A stretch of DNA of 64,000 nt from the NCBI GenBank assembly GCA_002419585.1, contig DIGJ01000002.1, positions 186,001-250,000 on the forward strand, in the 5' to 3' direction. This DNA comes from Lachnoclostridium sp. UBA5725 (GTDB lineage Bacteria; Bacillota; Clostridia; Lachnospirales; Lachnospiraceae). Each line of letters opens with the position of its first letter. Within the stretch, counting starts at the first letter, position 1. Shown here in pieces: positions 43,204 to 53,590 of this stretch. Below the pieces are notes generated by a model. That model saw nothing but the letters and a program-made list of their open reading frames with translations. It ran no database searches and had not been told where the DNA came from. The translations under genes were made by a program, and so were the position numbers.

Positions 43204-43321
43204 CGAGATACGTTTATTTGGCGACAGTTCACGTCAAAGCTGAGAATTATGCGGAAAGATATTTTATACTTAGGGAAATAGTAAAATGTAAAATTGGATG
43301 AATAGTAGAAAAGGATAAAGT

Positions 43322-45904
43322 ATGCTGAAAATATCAAAATTTACCTGTGAGAATTTACAATATGGCTGCGTGACGGATCAAACGAATCCTCGTTTTTCCT
43401 ACACTCTAGAAAGCGATCATGCGAATACATCAATAAAAACAGCAACGCTAAGCGTGAATGGTTGGAGTATTACAACCTGTGATCAGATTGGTATTTTGTA
43501 TGCTGGGGAGAAGCTGAAAGCGTTCACGAAGTATCAGGCTACCATAACGGTAACAGATAGTTTTGATGAGTGTGCGACAAAAGAGCTGACCTTTGAAACT
43601 GGGCGAATGGGCGAACCTTGGAAGGCAGACTGGATTAGCGATCAAACGTATCAATTCAAAGAAAAAAAAGTTTCTCCAAAGCCTATGACCTTTCGAAAAA
43701 ACCTTTCGATTGACAAAAAAGTAGTAAGTGCAAAAGTTTATGCAACTGCAATTGGAATTTATGAACTTACAATCAATGGAAAGAAGGTTGGAAATCAGTA
43801 TTTTGCACCGGGATTTACCTCTTACCGCAGCTTTCTTCAATATCAATGCTATGATGTAACAGATCTGTTACAGGATGAAAATACAATTCTTGCAGTTGTC
43901 GGTGGAGGCTGGGCTGTTGGTTCATTTGTCTTTACGCGAAAGAATCGGATTACGGCAGACCGTCAGGCTTTTCGAATGGAGCTTCGCCTTCAATATGAGG
44001 ATGGAAGCATTGATGTAATCGGGACAGATGAGAGTTTTGAGGTAACGGAGGATGGAAACTACCGAGAAGCAGATTTTTATGATGGCGAAACATTTGATGC
44101 AACCATTGATTTAAATCAAGTTATATGGAGGAAAGCGACCAAGGAAACCCTTAAAATTCGTCCAGAGCTTCTTGCAGATTATGGTGCACCTGTTAAAGCT
44201 CATGAGAAAATGCTTCCTATTTCCTGTCAAACGATAGACGGTAAGTTGATTTACGACTTTGGACAGAATTTTGCTGGTGTTGTTTATTTACAGATTGATG
44301 GTAACTATGGTCAAAAAATCACCGTAAAGCATGCAGAAATTTTAAATCCAGATGGGACTTTAAATACAACCTTTCTTCGAACAGCAAAAGCATGTGCAAC
44401 CTATATATGTAAGGAGGGCGAGCAAACGTATTCGCCTAAATTGACCTATATGGGATTTCGCTATATTAGCATAGAGGGAATCGAAGAAGATGATCTAGAG
44501 GTATCGGCATATGCATTATATTCCGATGTGGAGCAAGTGGGAAATTTTACTTGCTCTAATAAAATGATAAATCGTTTGCAAGAAAATATAGTTTGGAGCA
44601 CAAAATCCAATTTTGTAGACATTCCAACCGATTGTCCACAGCGTGACGAGCGTATGGGATGGACGGGAGATATTGCTGTATTTTCTCCGACCGCTTGCTT
44701 TAATTTTGATATGAGCCGATTTTTGGAAAAATGGCTACAAGATGTACGTGCAGAACAATTATCGACTGGTGGCATTCCAAATACCGTTCCTTCGCAAGGA
44801 TATGGATTCCCAGCAACGATGCCAACGATGGCATTGGATTTCTGGGGAGATGCTTGTGTGCTAGTACCTTGGGCAGAGTACCGCGCCCGTGGGGATATAC
44901 AAATACTGAAGCAGTGTTATCCGATGATGAAAAAATACGTAAAAGCTTGTAAGTTTTGGGCAGGGCTGATTGGAGTTGGCCAAAAGCGTTATATCTGGCA
45001 TACGCCTTCGGTACTACATTTTGGAGACTGGGTTGCACCCGATGTTCCGAACATGAGCCAGTGGCAAAAACGAAGCAAATGGACGGCTACGGCAAGTCTT
45101 TGTAATACCAGTGGTATTGTTGCAAAAATTGCGAAACTTTTAGGAAAAACAGAAGATGAAAAAAAATACAAACAATTAAGTGATTGCGTTGCGAAAGCAT
45201 ATATAAACGTCTTTACCGATGGGGCTGGAAAACTAAAGGAAGAATTCCAGACGGCTTATGTACTTCCCCTTTATTTTGGAATGTTTGAGGGAGAAGAAAA
45301 GGAAGCGGCAGTTAATAACTTAGTAGAGCTAGTAAAGAAATCCAATTATTGCATTGGCACAGGGTTTCCTGGAACACCGTACATTTTGTTTGCGCTTGCA
45401 GACAACGGATACAAGGACGTCGCTTATCAAATGCTTCTGAATCAAACCTGTCCTTCATGGCTCTATGAAGTGAAGATGGGAGCGACAACCATTTGGGAGC
45501 GATGGGATGGATTGGATGAATCGGGAGTTTGCCCAATTGGAGACGATGGAACCGATCTCATGATTTCCTACAATCATTACGCAAGTGGGGCAGTGGGAGA
45601 CTTTTTCTATCGAAGAATTGCAGGAATAGAACCTTTGGCAGCAGGATATAAGAAATTTAGGATTGCACCACAGCTTGGTGGTGGTCTGACCTTTGCGAAA
45701 GCACATAGTATGACGCCATACGGAAGAGTATCTTCAGAATGGAGTATAGAAGAAGGTATGTTTTTAATTGGAGTAGAAGTTCCAATCGGAACAACTTGTG
45801 AGCTTACATTACCAGATGGTAGCTTTGAAGTACTTTTAAATGGAAAACATACAAGACAGTTTCCGCTAGAAGTAGTAGGAATGAAAAAGGAGCGACAGAA
45901 ATGA
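43322..45904 (+). CDS. GH78 alpha-L-rhamnosidase
   Basis: Cytoplasmic rhamnosidase of 860 residues with all the usual parts: N-terminal beta domains (about 1-330), an (alpha/alpha)6 barrel (about 395-745) and a C-terminal beta-sandwich. The general acid E443 sits in DCPQRDERMGWTGD and the general base E726 in GATTIWERWDG. There is no signal peptide, so it acts on imported rhamnosides. AAGGA precedes the ATG. The stop overlaps the start of the symporter gene by 4 nt, tying substrate uptake to cleavage. The released L-rhamnose enters the rhaB-rhaA-rhaD pathway encoded downstream. Confidence 0.93.
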   Translation: MLKISKFTCENLQYGCVTDQTNPRFSYTLESDHANTSIKTATLSVNGWSITTCDQIGILYAGEKLKAFTKYQATITVTDSFDECATKELTFETGRMGEPWKADWISDQTYQFKEKKVSPKPMTFRKNLSIDKKVVSAKVYATAIGIYELTINGKKVGNQYFAPGFTSYRSFLQYQCYDVTDLLQDENTILAVVGGGWAVGSFVFTRKNRITADRQAFRMELRLQYEDGSIDVIGTDESFEVTEDGNYREADFYDGETFDATIDLNQVIWRKATKETLKIRPELLADYGAPVKAHEKMLPISCQTIDGKLIYDFGQNFAGVVYLQIDGNYGQKITVKHAEILNPDGTLNTTFLRTAKACATYICKEGEQTYSPKLTYMGFRYISIEGIEEDDLEVSAYALYSDVEQVGNFTCSNKMINRLQENIVWSTKSNFVDIPTDCPQRDERMGWTGDIAVFSPTACFNFDMSRFLEKWLQDVRAEQLSTGGIPNTVPSQGYGFPATMPTMALDFWGDACVLVPWAEYRARGDIQILKQCYPMMKKYVKACKFWAGLIGVGQKRYIWHTPSVLHFGDWVAPDVPNMSQWQKRSKWTATASLCNTSGIVAKIAKLLGKTEDEKKYKQLSDCVAKAYINVFTDGAGKLKEEFQTAYVLPLYFGMFEGEEKEAAVNNLVELVKKSNYCIGTGFPGTPYILFALADNGYKDVAYQMLLNQTCPSWLYEVKMGATTIWERWDGLDESGVCPIGDDGTDLMISYNHYASGAVGDFFYRRIAGIEPLAAGYKKFRIAPQLGGGLTFAKAHSMTPYGRVSSEWSIEEGMFLIGVEVPIGTTCELTLPDGSFEVLLNGKHTRQFPLEVVGMKKERQK

Positions 45905-47553
45905 AAGATAAACTAATTGAAAATCCATTTTTTAAGACAAAAATTACTTCGGCAAATGTGGAACGAAAGGAAATGGTTTTAGGGTATTACCTAGGACCTT
46001 TTATCGCCTTGATTTCCAATGCAATTTTTGGATCGTATTTAAATCGTTACTATACGGATGTTGTGGGAACAACAACTTGGGCACCAATGTTTGCGATGAT
46101 GATGCCAGTGGTTTCTGTCATTTTCGTAGTGATAGGGAATCTGATTATTGGGCAACTTATGGAACGGTCACGAAGCAGTCAGGGAAAAGCCAGACCGTAT
46201 CTTTTATTATCGGCACCGCTTGTAGTGATTGCGATTTCTTTGTTATTCCTATCACCAAATGATGGCTCGATAAGAACATTAATCTGGGTAGCAGTGTCAT
46301 ACAACATATATTATGCGGTTGCCTATCCGATGTATTATACCAGTCACAGTACGATGGTCTCACTATCGACTAGAAATTCCAAACATAGAGGATTGCTTGC
46401 AACCTTTTCCAATGCAGCAGGTGTAGGAGCCATCGGGTTTGGAGCAAGCTTTGTATTTCCTTTGTTTCAAGGACTATTATTTGTAACCAAAGACGGTGGT
46501 GTTGATGCACAGGCCAGTTATTTAGCCTGGAGAACCTTTATGATTTTTCTTTGCATGATTACCTTCTTTGGTATTGTGCTAGAATATTTTTTTACAAGAG
46601 AGCGTATTACCGAAGAAAACTTAAAACTTAATATCAAGGAAGAACAGGTTCCGATGGTACAGCAGCTAAAAGCGGTTATCACTGACCGCTATTGGTGGTT
46701 CATTATTCTATATTTTTTATTGTTTCAGTTAGGTGGTATGGTCAAAAATGGTTCAATGACATACTACTGCCGCTGGATGTTTGATGCGGTAGATGAAGCA
46801 AGTGCAGGTAGTTATCAGGCAATGCTTGGACTGATTGGTGGAATACCAACTGCAATCGGAATGCTAGTTGCGTGGCCAATTGCTGCCAAGCTAGGAAAAC
46901 AAAAATCAATTGTGTTAGGGATGATTCTTGCTGTACTTGGCGGAGCGGTAAGTTTTGTGGATGTACATAGTTTTGCGCTGGTATGTACGGGTGTCGTTTT
47001 AAAAGGAATTGGCTCAATTCCAGCAATGTATGTGACATTAGCACTACTATCCGATGTACAAGATCACCTCGAAGCAAAGAATGGATTTCGCGCGGATGGA
47101 TTTACGATGTCGGTGTATGGCGCGATTATGGTAGGAATGTCTGGAATCGGAAGTGGAATCATTAATGCACTCCTAGGAATGGGCGGATATAATGCATCTC
47201 TTTCTGTACAAAGTGAAATGACACAAAATGCCTTGGCAATCTGTTATCTAGGCGTAGAGCTTGTATGCTATGCGGTGATTGCAGTAATGATGCTCTTTTT
47301 AACCGTCGAAAAACATATCACAGAGGATCATAAGACCATATTAGAAAATCAAAAGGCACGAGTTTTAAAAGCCGGTGGCGAATGGATCGAACCTGCAATC
47401 CGACTTCAAATGGAACAAGAAGAAGCAGATCGTATCGCAGAGAACACACGAATCGAAGACTTAAAAAAGAAGTGTGCCAAAAAAGGACTTTCTTTTGATG
47501 AGGAAGAAGCGAAATATCAGGCGAAATTAAAAGCAAAAAGAAATAAAAAATAA
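45901..47553 (+). CDS. GPH-family sugar:cation symporter (MelB-like)
   Basis: Membrane transporter of 550 residues with twelve predicted helices in the MelB/XynB-transporter manner. Features include NAIFGSYLNRYYTDVVG near the N-terminus and GQLMERSRSSQGKARPYLLL after helix 2, the conserved cytoplasmic GPH loop. The C-terminal about 80 residues form a charged, Glu/Lys-rich coiled tail not needed for transport in the family. It probably imports rhamnose-bearing oligosaccharides or glycosides with a cation. It overlaps the rhamnosidase gene by 4 nt, and the GH2 gene follows 72 nt later. Confidence 0.9.
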   Translation: MKDKLIENPFFKTKITSANVERKEMVLGYYLGPFIALISNAIFGSYLNRYYTDVVGTTTWAPMFAMMMPVVSVIFVVIGNLIIGQLMERSRSSQGKARPYLLLSAPLVVIAISLLFLSPNDGSIRTLIWVAVSYNIYYAVAYPMYYTSHSTMVSLSTRNSKHRGLLATFSNAAGVGAIGFGASFVFPLFQGLLFVTKDGGVDAQASYLAWRTFMIFLCMITFFGIVLEYFFTRERITEENLKLNIKEEQVPMVQQLKAVITDRYWWFIILYFLLFQLGGMVKNGSMTYYCRWMFDAVDEASAGSYQAMLGLIGGIPTAIGMLVAWPIAAKLGKQKSIVLGMILAVLGGAVSFVDVHSFALVCTGVVLKGIGSIPAMYVTLALLSDVQDHLEAKNGFRADGFTMSVYGAIMVGMSGIGSGIINALLGMGGYNASLSVQSEMTQNALAICYLGVELVCYAVIAVMMLFLTVEKHITEDHKTILENQKARVLKAGGEWIEPAIRLQMEQEEADRIAENTRIEDLKKKCAKKGLSFDEEEAKYQAKLKAKRNKK

Positions 47554-47625
47554 AAGCAAATAAGAAGCGTTTATTATAACAATATAAACAATTTAATATA
47601 AACATAAGAAATGAAGGGCTGCTAT

Positions 47626-50025
47626 ATGAAAAAGATTGAATTTAACCATGATTGGATTTGTAAACGCCAAAATGCAAAAGAGGAAGGTGTATCAGTTACA
47701 CTCCCTCACGATGCGATGATTACAGAACCGCGAACGAAAAAAAGTCTCGGAATTCACAACATTGGATGGTTTGAGGCAAACGATTATGTGTATACCAAAA
47801 AGTTTACGGTGCCAAAAGAGTTCGAAGGAAAGAAAATTTTCTTTGAAGTGGAAGGGGCTTATCATCATGCTACGGTATTTGTAAATAGTACGAAGGTATG
47901 TTACCGGCCATATGGTTATAGTGATTTCTTTTTGGAAGCAACGGATCAGATTACATTTGGCGAGGAAAATGAAATTCAAATATTCACCAAAAACTCCGAC
48001 CAGCCCAATAGTCGCTGGTATTCTGGAACAGGACTTTACCGTCCGGTTCATATGTACGTGGCAGAGCCAGAACACATTTTGTTAAACGGCGTGCATGTCT
48101 TAACCATAGGGACTCAGCCTGCAAGAATTCAAGTTGAGATTTTGACAACAGGAAATCAAATTGCGCAGATTGAGATTTTGGATAAAAACCAGATTGTGGC
48201 TAAGACAAACTTAGAGGTCAACAAAAAGGGAGTTGTAGAACTAACCATACCAAACGCAAATCTATGGAACACCAAAACTCCATATTTATATGAGTGCCGT
48301 GTTCTTTATGGCGAAGATGAGCAGACAGTAACGTTTGGAATTCGTGATTTAAAGTGGGATACGAAAAACGGAATTTCTATCAATGGAGAACGTGTAATTT
48401 TGCGAGGTGCATGTATTCATCATGACAACGGAGTACTCGGAGCATGTGCCTATCCAGAAGCAGAAGAGCGGAAAATCAGAATTTTGAAAGAAAATGGATA
48501 CAATGCAGTGCGTTCCGCACACAATCCATGCTCAAAGGCTCTTTTGGAGGCCTGTGACCGATTGGGAATGCTTGTTATGGATGAATATGTCGATGTTTGG
48601 TATATTCATAAAACAGAAAATGACTATGCAAGCTATATGGAAACGTGGTGGAAAACCGATTTAAAAGAGATGGTAGATAAGGATTATAATCATCCATCGG
48701 TAATTATGTACTCCACTGGAAATGAAGTAGCAGAGACTGCACAAAAAAGAGGAATTAAGTTAACAAAAGATATGACCGAGTATTTGCATCAGCTCGATGC
48801 AACACGTCCGGTAAGCTGTGGGATTAACATTTTCTTTAACTTTTTAAGCTCGATTGGGTTTGGCGTTTATAGTGATGAAAAAGCCAAGAAAGACGCTGGA
48901 AAGGCAAAACAAAATGCGAATGATGTAAAAAAGAAAAAACCAGTTGGTAGTGAATTTTATAATACACTTGCTGGCTTACTTGGTGACAAAGCCATGAAAA
49001 TTGGAGCAACTTTGTATCCGTGTGATCTAAAAACGAAAGATGCGTATGCCAATATGGATATTGCGGGCTATAATTATGGGATTTTTCGCTATTTGCATGA
49101 TTTGAAAAAATACCCAAATCGTCTGATTTTAGGAAGTGAGACTTTTTGCAAAGATGCCTATTCGTTTTGGGAGAAGGCAAAGAAAAATCCTCGCCTTGTA
49201 GGTGACTTTGTATGGGCAGGGATGGATTACATTGGAGAAGCTGGCATCGGAGCATGGGAATACGAAGATTATGCACCTGCAGGAAGCGACGAGGCTGGAT
49301 GGCTGACTGCTGGAAGTGGCAGAATTGATATTCTGGGTAATCCAAATGGGGAAGCGTTGTATACAAAGGTTGCATTTGAACAGACCGATGATATTTATTT
49401 GGCTGTAAAACCGGTGTATCAAACTGGAAAACATTCTCCATCTGCATGGAAAATGACAGAAGCGCTGCCTTGCTGGTCTTATCATGGCTATGAAGGTTAC
49501 AAAGCAACCGTTGAAGTATATGCCCGAGCTGCTCAGGTAGAACTTTTCCTTAATAACAAAAGTCTCGGGAGAAAAAGGGTGAAAAATAACTGTGTAACAA
49601 TCTTCCACACCCTATATAAAGACGGAGAACTTATGGCTGTGTCCTATGATAATCAAGGACGTGAAATGAAAAAAACATCACTTAAAACGGCAGGACAGAC
49701 AACCCATCTGACTGTCCTTCCTGAATCGAAAGAAACAACGAAAGAAGGTTTGACCTATATCCAGTTGGTGTACACAGATGAAAACGGAATCTGGAAACCA
49801 ATGGAGAAGCACACGGTTCATGTTGAAGTGGAACATGGTTGCCTAAAAGGATTGGGAAGTGCATGTGCATATAACCTAGATGGATACGATAAGAATTACA
49901 CGAAGACATATTACGGCCGAGCTTTGGCAGTTGTTGAGGCGGACGGAACCGGTTCAGTTGTAGTTCGAGTAAAGGATGAATCAAAAGAGTATACAGTTGA
50001 GATTCCTTGTAAAAATGGTAATTAG
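47626..50025 (+). CDS. GH2 glycoside hydrolase (beta-galactosidase/beta-glucuronidase type)
   Basis: Cytoplasmic GH2 enzyme of 799 residues. A jelly-roll sugar-binding domain (about 1-165) contains RWYSGTGLYRPVHM, an Ig-like domain follows (about 165-250), and then the barrel. The barrel carries RGACIHHDNG, RSAHNPCSKALLEACDRLG, acid/base E367 in STGNEVAE and nucleophile E505 in LGSETF. An insertion of about 70 Lys/Ala-rich residues (about 400-470) lies between the two catalytic acids. The start at 47626 (MKKIEF) is favoured by spacing from GAAGGG. In this locus it would remove galactose, glucuronic acid or another beta-linked sugar; which one is not certain. Confidence 0.87.
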   Translation: MKKIEFNHDWICKRQNAKEEGVSVTLPHDAMITEPRTKKSLGIHNIGWFEANDYVYTKKFTVPKEFEGKKIFFEVEGAYHHATVFVNSTKVCYRPYGYSDFFLEATDQITFGEENEIQIFTKNSDQPNSRWYSGTGLYRPVHMYVAEPEHILLNGVHVLTIGTQPARIQVEILTTGNQIAQIEILDKNQIVAKTNLEVNKKGVVELTIPNANLWNTKTPYLYECRVLYGEDEQTVTFGIRDLKWDTKNGISINGERVILRGACIHHDNGVLGACAYPEAEERKIRILKENGYNAVRSAHNPCSKALLEACDRLGMLVMDEYVDVWYIHKTENDYASYMETWWKTDLKEMVDKDYNHPSVIMYSTGNEVAETAQKRGIKLTKDMTEYLHQLDATRPVSCGINIFFNFLSSIGFGVYSDEKAKKDAGKAKQNANDVKKKKPVGSEFYNTLAGLLGDKAMKIGATLYPCDLKTKDAYANMDIAGYNYGIFRYLHDLKKYPNRLILGSETFCKDAYSFWEKAKKNPRLVGDFVWAGMDYIGEAGIGAWEYEDYAPAGSDEAGWLTAGSGRIDILGNPNGEALYTKVAFEQTDDIYLAVKPVYQTGKHSPSAWKMTEALPCWSYHGYEGYKATVEVYARAAQVELFLNNKSLGRKRVKNNCVTIFHTLYKDGELMAVSYDNQGREMKKTSLKTAGQTTHLTVLPESKETTKEGLTYIQLVYTDENGIWKPMEKHTVHVEVEHGCLKGLGSACAYNLDGYDKNYTKTYYGRALAVVEADGTGSVVVRVKDESKEYTVEIPCKNGN

Positions 50026-50055
50026 AGAAAGAAAGTTGTAATAGTGAGGTGACAT

Positions 50056-52494
50056 ATGAAACATCAGGAAATTATCAATAAAATGACATTGGAAGAAAAG
50101 TGTGCATTCTTAAGTGGTAAAAGTGAATGGAAAAGTAGAGATATAAAACGTTTGGGAATTTTGTCTATTTTCTGTTCTGATGGACCTCACGGAATTCGTA
50201 AACAGGCGGGAGCGGGTGATCATTTAGGCTTGAATGAATCCGAGCCGGCAACCTGTTTTCCAACTGCAGCTACGGTTGCGAATAGCTGGAATGAACAGCT
50301 TGGAGAAGAACTGGGAGAAGCACTTGGAAAAGAAGCTTCGGTACAAGATGTGAACATCTTGCTTGGACCAGGACTAAATATGAAAAGAAGTCCACTCTGT
50401 GGACGAAACTTTGAATATTTTGCAGAGGATCCATATCTTGCAGGTAAGATGGCAGCTGCTTATATCAGAGGAATTCAAAGCCAGGGCGTGTTTGCATGCC
50501 CAAAACATTTTGCGGTCAATAGTCAGGAACTTCGCCGCATGGCTATGAATTCAGTGTTAGATGAAAGAACACTTCGCGAAATATATCTGACTGCATTTGA
50601 GATTGCGATAAAAGAAGGAAAAGCAAAGACCATCATGTCAAGTTATAATGAGGTGAATGGGACTTATGCAAATGAAAATAAACATTTATTAAAGGATATC
50701 TTACGTGATGAATGGAAATTTGATGGAATTGTAATTACAGACTGGGGCGGATCGAATGACCATGCCAAAGGGGTTGCAGCAGGATCCAACTTAGAAATGC
50801 CAGTACCAGGACTTGATTCAGCCAGAGAATTAATTGTAGCGATTAATAACGGAAAGCTTACGATGGAAGAATTAGATGCTTGCGTAGATGATTTATTAGA
50901 TGTAGTATTATGTTTAACGGAGAAGGCAAAAAATAAAAAGGAATCCTTTCGTGAAACAAAACATCATGAATTAGCAAGAAAAGCGGCAGTAGAAAGTGCT
51001 GTTCTATTAAAGAATTCGGATAATATATTACCTCTTAAAGGAAAGAAAAAAGTCGCACTTATCGGAGATTTTGCAGTAGAACCTAGATATCAGGGAGCTG
51101 GATCCTCAATTGTAAATGCTACTACCGTTGAGTCAATGGAAAAAGTGATTGAGGATTACGACTTTCAGGTTGTAGGTATCAGTCGCGGATATAAACGTAG
51201 TGGAGAAACGGATTTAGCGCTTATGAAAGAAGCATTTAATCTGGCAGAAAATGCGGAAGTGATTCTCTATTGCCTCGGATTAGATGAACTTAGTGAGTCT
51301 GAAGGACTTGATCGTACCCATATGCGAATTCCACAGAATCAGATTGAACTCTTAGAGGGACTGATTAAAGTAAATGAAAATGTTGTCGCTATAATTAGTG
51401 CTGGTTCCGCAATCGAGATGCCATGGCATAATAGTTGTAAGGCAATCTTACATGGTTATTTGTATGGACAAGCAGGAGCATCCGCTATGCTTGATCTTAT
51501 TACGGGGAAGGCGAATCCATCTGGAAGATTAAATGAGACTTACCCAATTCGTTATGAAGATACCCCTTCGTATAGACACTTTCCTAGTATGGAAAGAACA
51601 GCGGAGCATAGAGAAGCTATTTATATAGGATACCGCTATTATGATAGTAGCAAAGTTCGTGTACAGTATCCATTTGGATTTGGATTATCCTATACAACAT
51701 TTGAGTATTCGGATTTGAAGGTAGATGAAAATGGTATCAGTGTTACCGTGAAAAATACTGGTTCTTATAACGGAGCAGAAGTTGTTCAGATGTATGTAGC
51801 ACTTCCGAATGCCATCGTATTTCGCCCGGAAAAAGAACTCAAGGGCTTTAAAAAAGTGTTTATAAAAGCAGGCGAAAGCGCAATCGTTACGATCCCCTTT
51901 GATGATAAAACCTTCCGTTACTGGAATGTATTGACAAACCAGTGGGAGATTGAGATGGGAAATTATGTAATCATGGTCGGAGCAAGTGTCAGTGATATTC
52001 GCTTAAAAGACACACTGGCTGTAGAAGGTACAACAGATGTCTATCCATACAATCCAGCAAAACTTCCATACTACTATACAGGGCTGGTACAAAACATCAG
52101 TAATTCAGAGTTTGAAATCCTACTTGGACATCCAATTCCGTCAGGCAAATGGTCTGGCGATCTTAGCATAAATGACGCTATCTGCCAGATGTATTATGCT
52201 AAGAGTGGTCTTGCCAGATTTATCTACAACCGTATGACAGCAATAAAGAAAAAGAGCGAGGATGCTGGTAAGCCAAATCTGAACATTCTCTTTATCTATA
52301 ACATGCCATTTCGAGCAATTGCGAAGATGACAGGAGGTATCGTAAGTATGGAGATGGCAGAGGGAATGGTGACCATGGTAAATGGACATTTCTTCCATGG
52401 AATGGGAAAAGTCATTGGGGGATTCTTTCGAAACAGAAAAACAAACAAGGTTTATGAAGCAATGCTTGCAGGAAAAGACAGCACAATAAAATAG
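50056..52494 (+). CDS. Cytoplasmic GH3 glycosidase
   Basis: GH3 enzyme of 812 residues in normal domain order with no signal peptide. The N-domain has SDGPHGIRKQ, GPGLNMKRSPLCGRNFEYFAEDP (shown here by its ends; residues about 101-123), KHFAVNSQE and nucleophile D229 in VITDWGG. The C-domain follows (about 300-520), then a fibronectin-III-like module (YPFGFGLSYTTF, about 535-665). The last about 130 residues are an extra tail after the Fn3 domain with no clear match. The gene starts 30 nt after the GH2 stop, RBS GTGAGGTGA. It likely hydrolyses beta-glucosides or beta-xylosides left after rhamnose removal. Confidence 0.9.
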   Translation: MKHQEIINKMTLEEKCAFLSGKSEWKSRDIKRLGILSIFCSDGPHGIRKQAGAGDHLGLNESEPATCFPTAATVANSWNEQLGEELGEALGKEASVQDVNILLGPGLNMKRSPLCGRNFEYFAEDPYLAGKMAAAYIRGIQSQGVFACPKHFAVNSQELRRMAMNSVLDERTLREIYLTAFEIAIKEGKAKTIMSSYNEVNGTYANENKHLLKDILRDEWKFDGIVITDWGGSNDHAKGVAAGSNLEMPVPGLDSARELIVAINNGKLTMEELDACVDDLLDVVLCLTEKAKNKKESFRETKHHELARKAAVESAVLLKNSDNILPLKGKKKVALIGDFAVEPRYQGAGSSIVNATTVESMEKVIEDYDFQVVGISRGYKRSGETDLALMKEAFNLAENAEVILYCLGLDELSESEGLDRTHMRIPQNQIELLEGLIKVNENVVAIISAGSAIEMPWHNSCKAILHGYLYGQAGASAMLDLITGKANPSGRLNETYPIRYEDTPSYRHFPSMERTAEHREAIYIGYRYYDSSKVRVQYPFGFGLSYTTFEYSDLKVDENGISVTVKNTGSYNGAEVVQMYVALPNAIVFRPEKELKGFKKVFIKAGESAIVTIPFDDKTFRYWNVLTNQWEIEMGNYVIMVGASVSDIRLKDTLAVEGTTDVYPYNPAKLPYYYTGLVQNISNSEFEILLGHPIPSGKWSGDLSINDAICQMYYAKSGLARFIYNRMTAIKKKSEDAGKPNLNILFIYNMPFRAIAKMTGGIVSMEMAEGMVTMVNGHFFHGMGKVIGGFFRNRKTNKVYEAMLAGKDSTIK

Positions 52495-52504
52495 GAGGTA
52501 TCCT

Positions 52505-53476
52505 ATGAACGAACAGCTTTTAGAAACATTAAAACCGATTACATTAGAGGAACAACGAATAGTAGAAGGGGAACGAGAAATCGAAAAGGACCTCTATATG
52601 TCTACAAAAGAAAATGTGGTTCTTGCGAAGAAGTTATTAGAATCTGGGAAACTGATATCCGCGCGTACGCATACCAGATTTGTACATTTTCCAAAACATA
52701 CACACAACTATGTAGAAGTAATTTATATGTGTTCTGGAAGTACCCATCATATCATAAATGAAACAGATGTACTACTCGAACAAGGAGAATTGCTATTTTT
52801 AAATCAGAATGCAACACAGGAAATTTTCCCCGCAGGTAACGATGATATCGCAGTGAATTTTATTGTTTTACCTGAGTTTTTTGACTATGCATTAAAACTG
52901 ATGGAAGCAGAAGAAAATCTACTCCGTACTTTTGTGATTGATTGTCTTCGAGGAGAAAATGAATCGTCTGGATTTATGCATTTCAAGGTAGCAGAAATAC
53001 TGCCAGTACAAAATCTTGTGGAAAATCTGATTTGGACCATTCGGAATAAACAGCAAAATAAACGAAATATTAATCAGATTACCATGGGATTGCTTATTTT
53101 GCAGCTTATGAATCATATGGATAAGGTGGAAACGGATGCTGTAAATTCACAGCAAAAACTGATGATTCAGGTATTTGAATATATAGAGGAGCATTACCGA
53201 GATGGCGAACTGTCTGAATTGGCAGATCGTTTGCATTATGATTTATACTGGCTCTCAAAGGAAATTAAAAAACAGACGGGAAGGACCTACACCGAATTAG
53301 TGCAATCCAAGCGTTTGAGCCAAGCAGCATATTTATTGTCCTATACAAAGCTTTCTGTCATGGAAGTGGGTATGGCGGTTGGATATGACAATTTAAGTTA
53401 TTTTCATCGTATCTTTCAGAAAAAATATAAATTAACACCGAGAAAGTATCGTGTGGAAATAGAAAATAAAATATAA
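52505..53476 (+). CDS. AraC-family regulator with N-terminal cupin
   Basis: One-component regulator of 323 residues. A sugar-sensing cupin (about 55-150) carries HFPKHTHNYVEVIYMC, and the AraC double helix-turn-helix is at about 215-320, with LHYDLYWLSKEIKKQTG and VMEVGMAVGYDNLSYFHRIF. AGGAGG lies 6 nt before the start. It sits between the hydrolase genes and rhaB, separated from the latter by a terminator, and most likely activates the rhamnose and rhamnosidase genes in response to L-rhamnose or a rhamnoside. The effector is inferred from position. Confidence 0.88.
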   Translation: MNEQLLETLKPITLEEQRIVEGEREIEKDLYMSTKENVVLAKKLLESGKLISARTHTRFVHFPKHTHNYVEVIYMCSGSTHHIINETDVLLEQGELLFLNQNATQEIFPAGNDDIAVNFIVLPEFFDYALKLMEAEENLLRTFVIDCLRGENESSGFMHFKVAEILPVQNLVENLIWTIRNKQQNKRNINQITMGLLILQLMNHMDKVETDAVNSQQKLMIQVFEYIEEHYRDGELSELADRLHYDLYWLSKEIKKQTGRTYTELVQSKRLSQAAYLLSYTKLSVMEVGMAVGYDNLSYFHRIFQKKYKLTPRKYRVEIENKI

Positions 53477-53487
53477 TACTTGCAAAT

Positions 53488-53523
53488 AAGGACACTTTTT
53501 TAAACAAAAGGTGTTCTTTTTTT
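53488..53523 (+). terminator. Rho-independent terminator
   Basis: An 8-bp stem with one G-U pair (53488-53495 with 53511-53518) running into a long T tract, just after the AraC gene and before the rhamnulokinase gene. Confidence 0.65.
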
Positions 53524-53590
53524 GTGGGGCAATTTTTAGTACGATGAATACAGAATTTAGCGATTTTTAAAGAGGTAGAAAGGAAAATAA

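Noticed and set aside
48836..49507. Long antisense frame of 223 codons within the GH2 gene
   Set aside because: It is opposite a well-supported gene with catalytic residues, with no RBS or recognisable domain; an antisense shadow.
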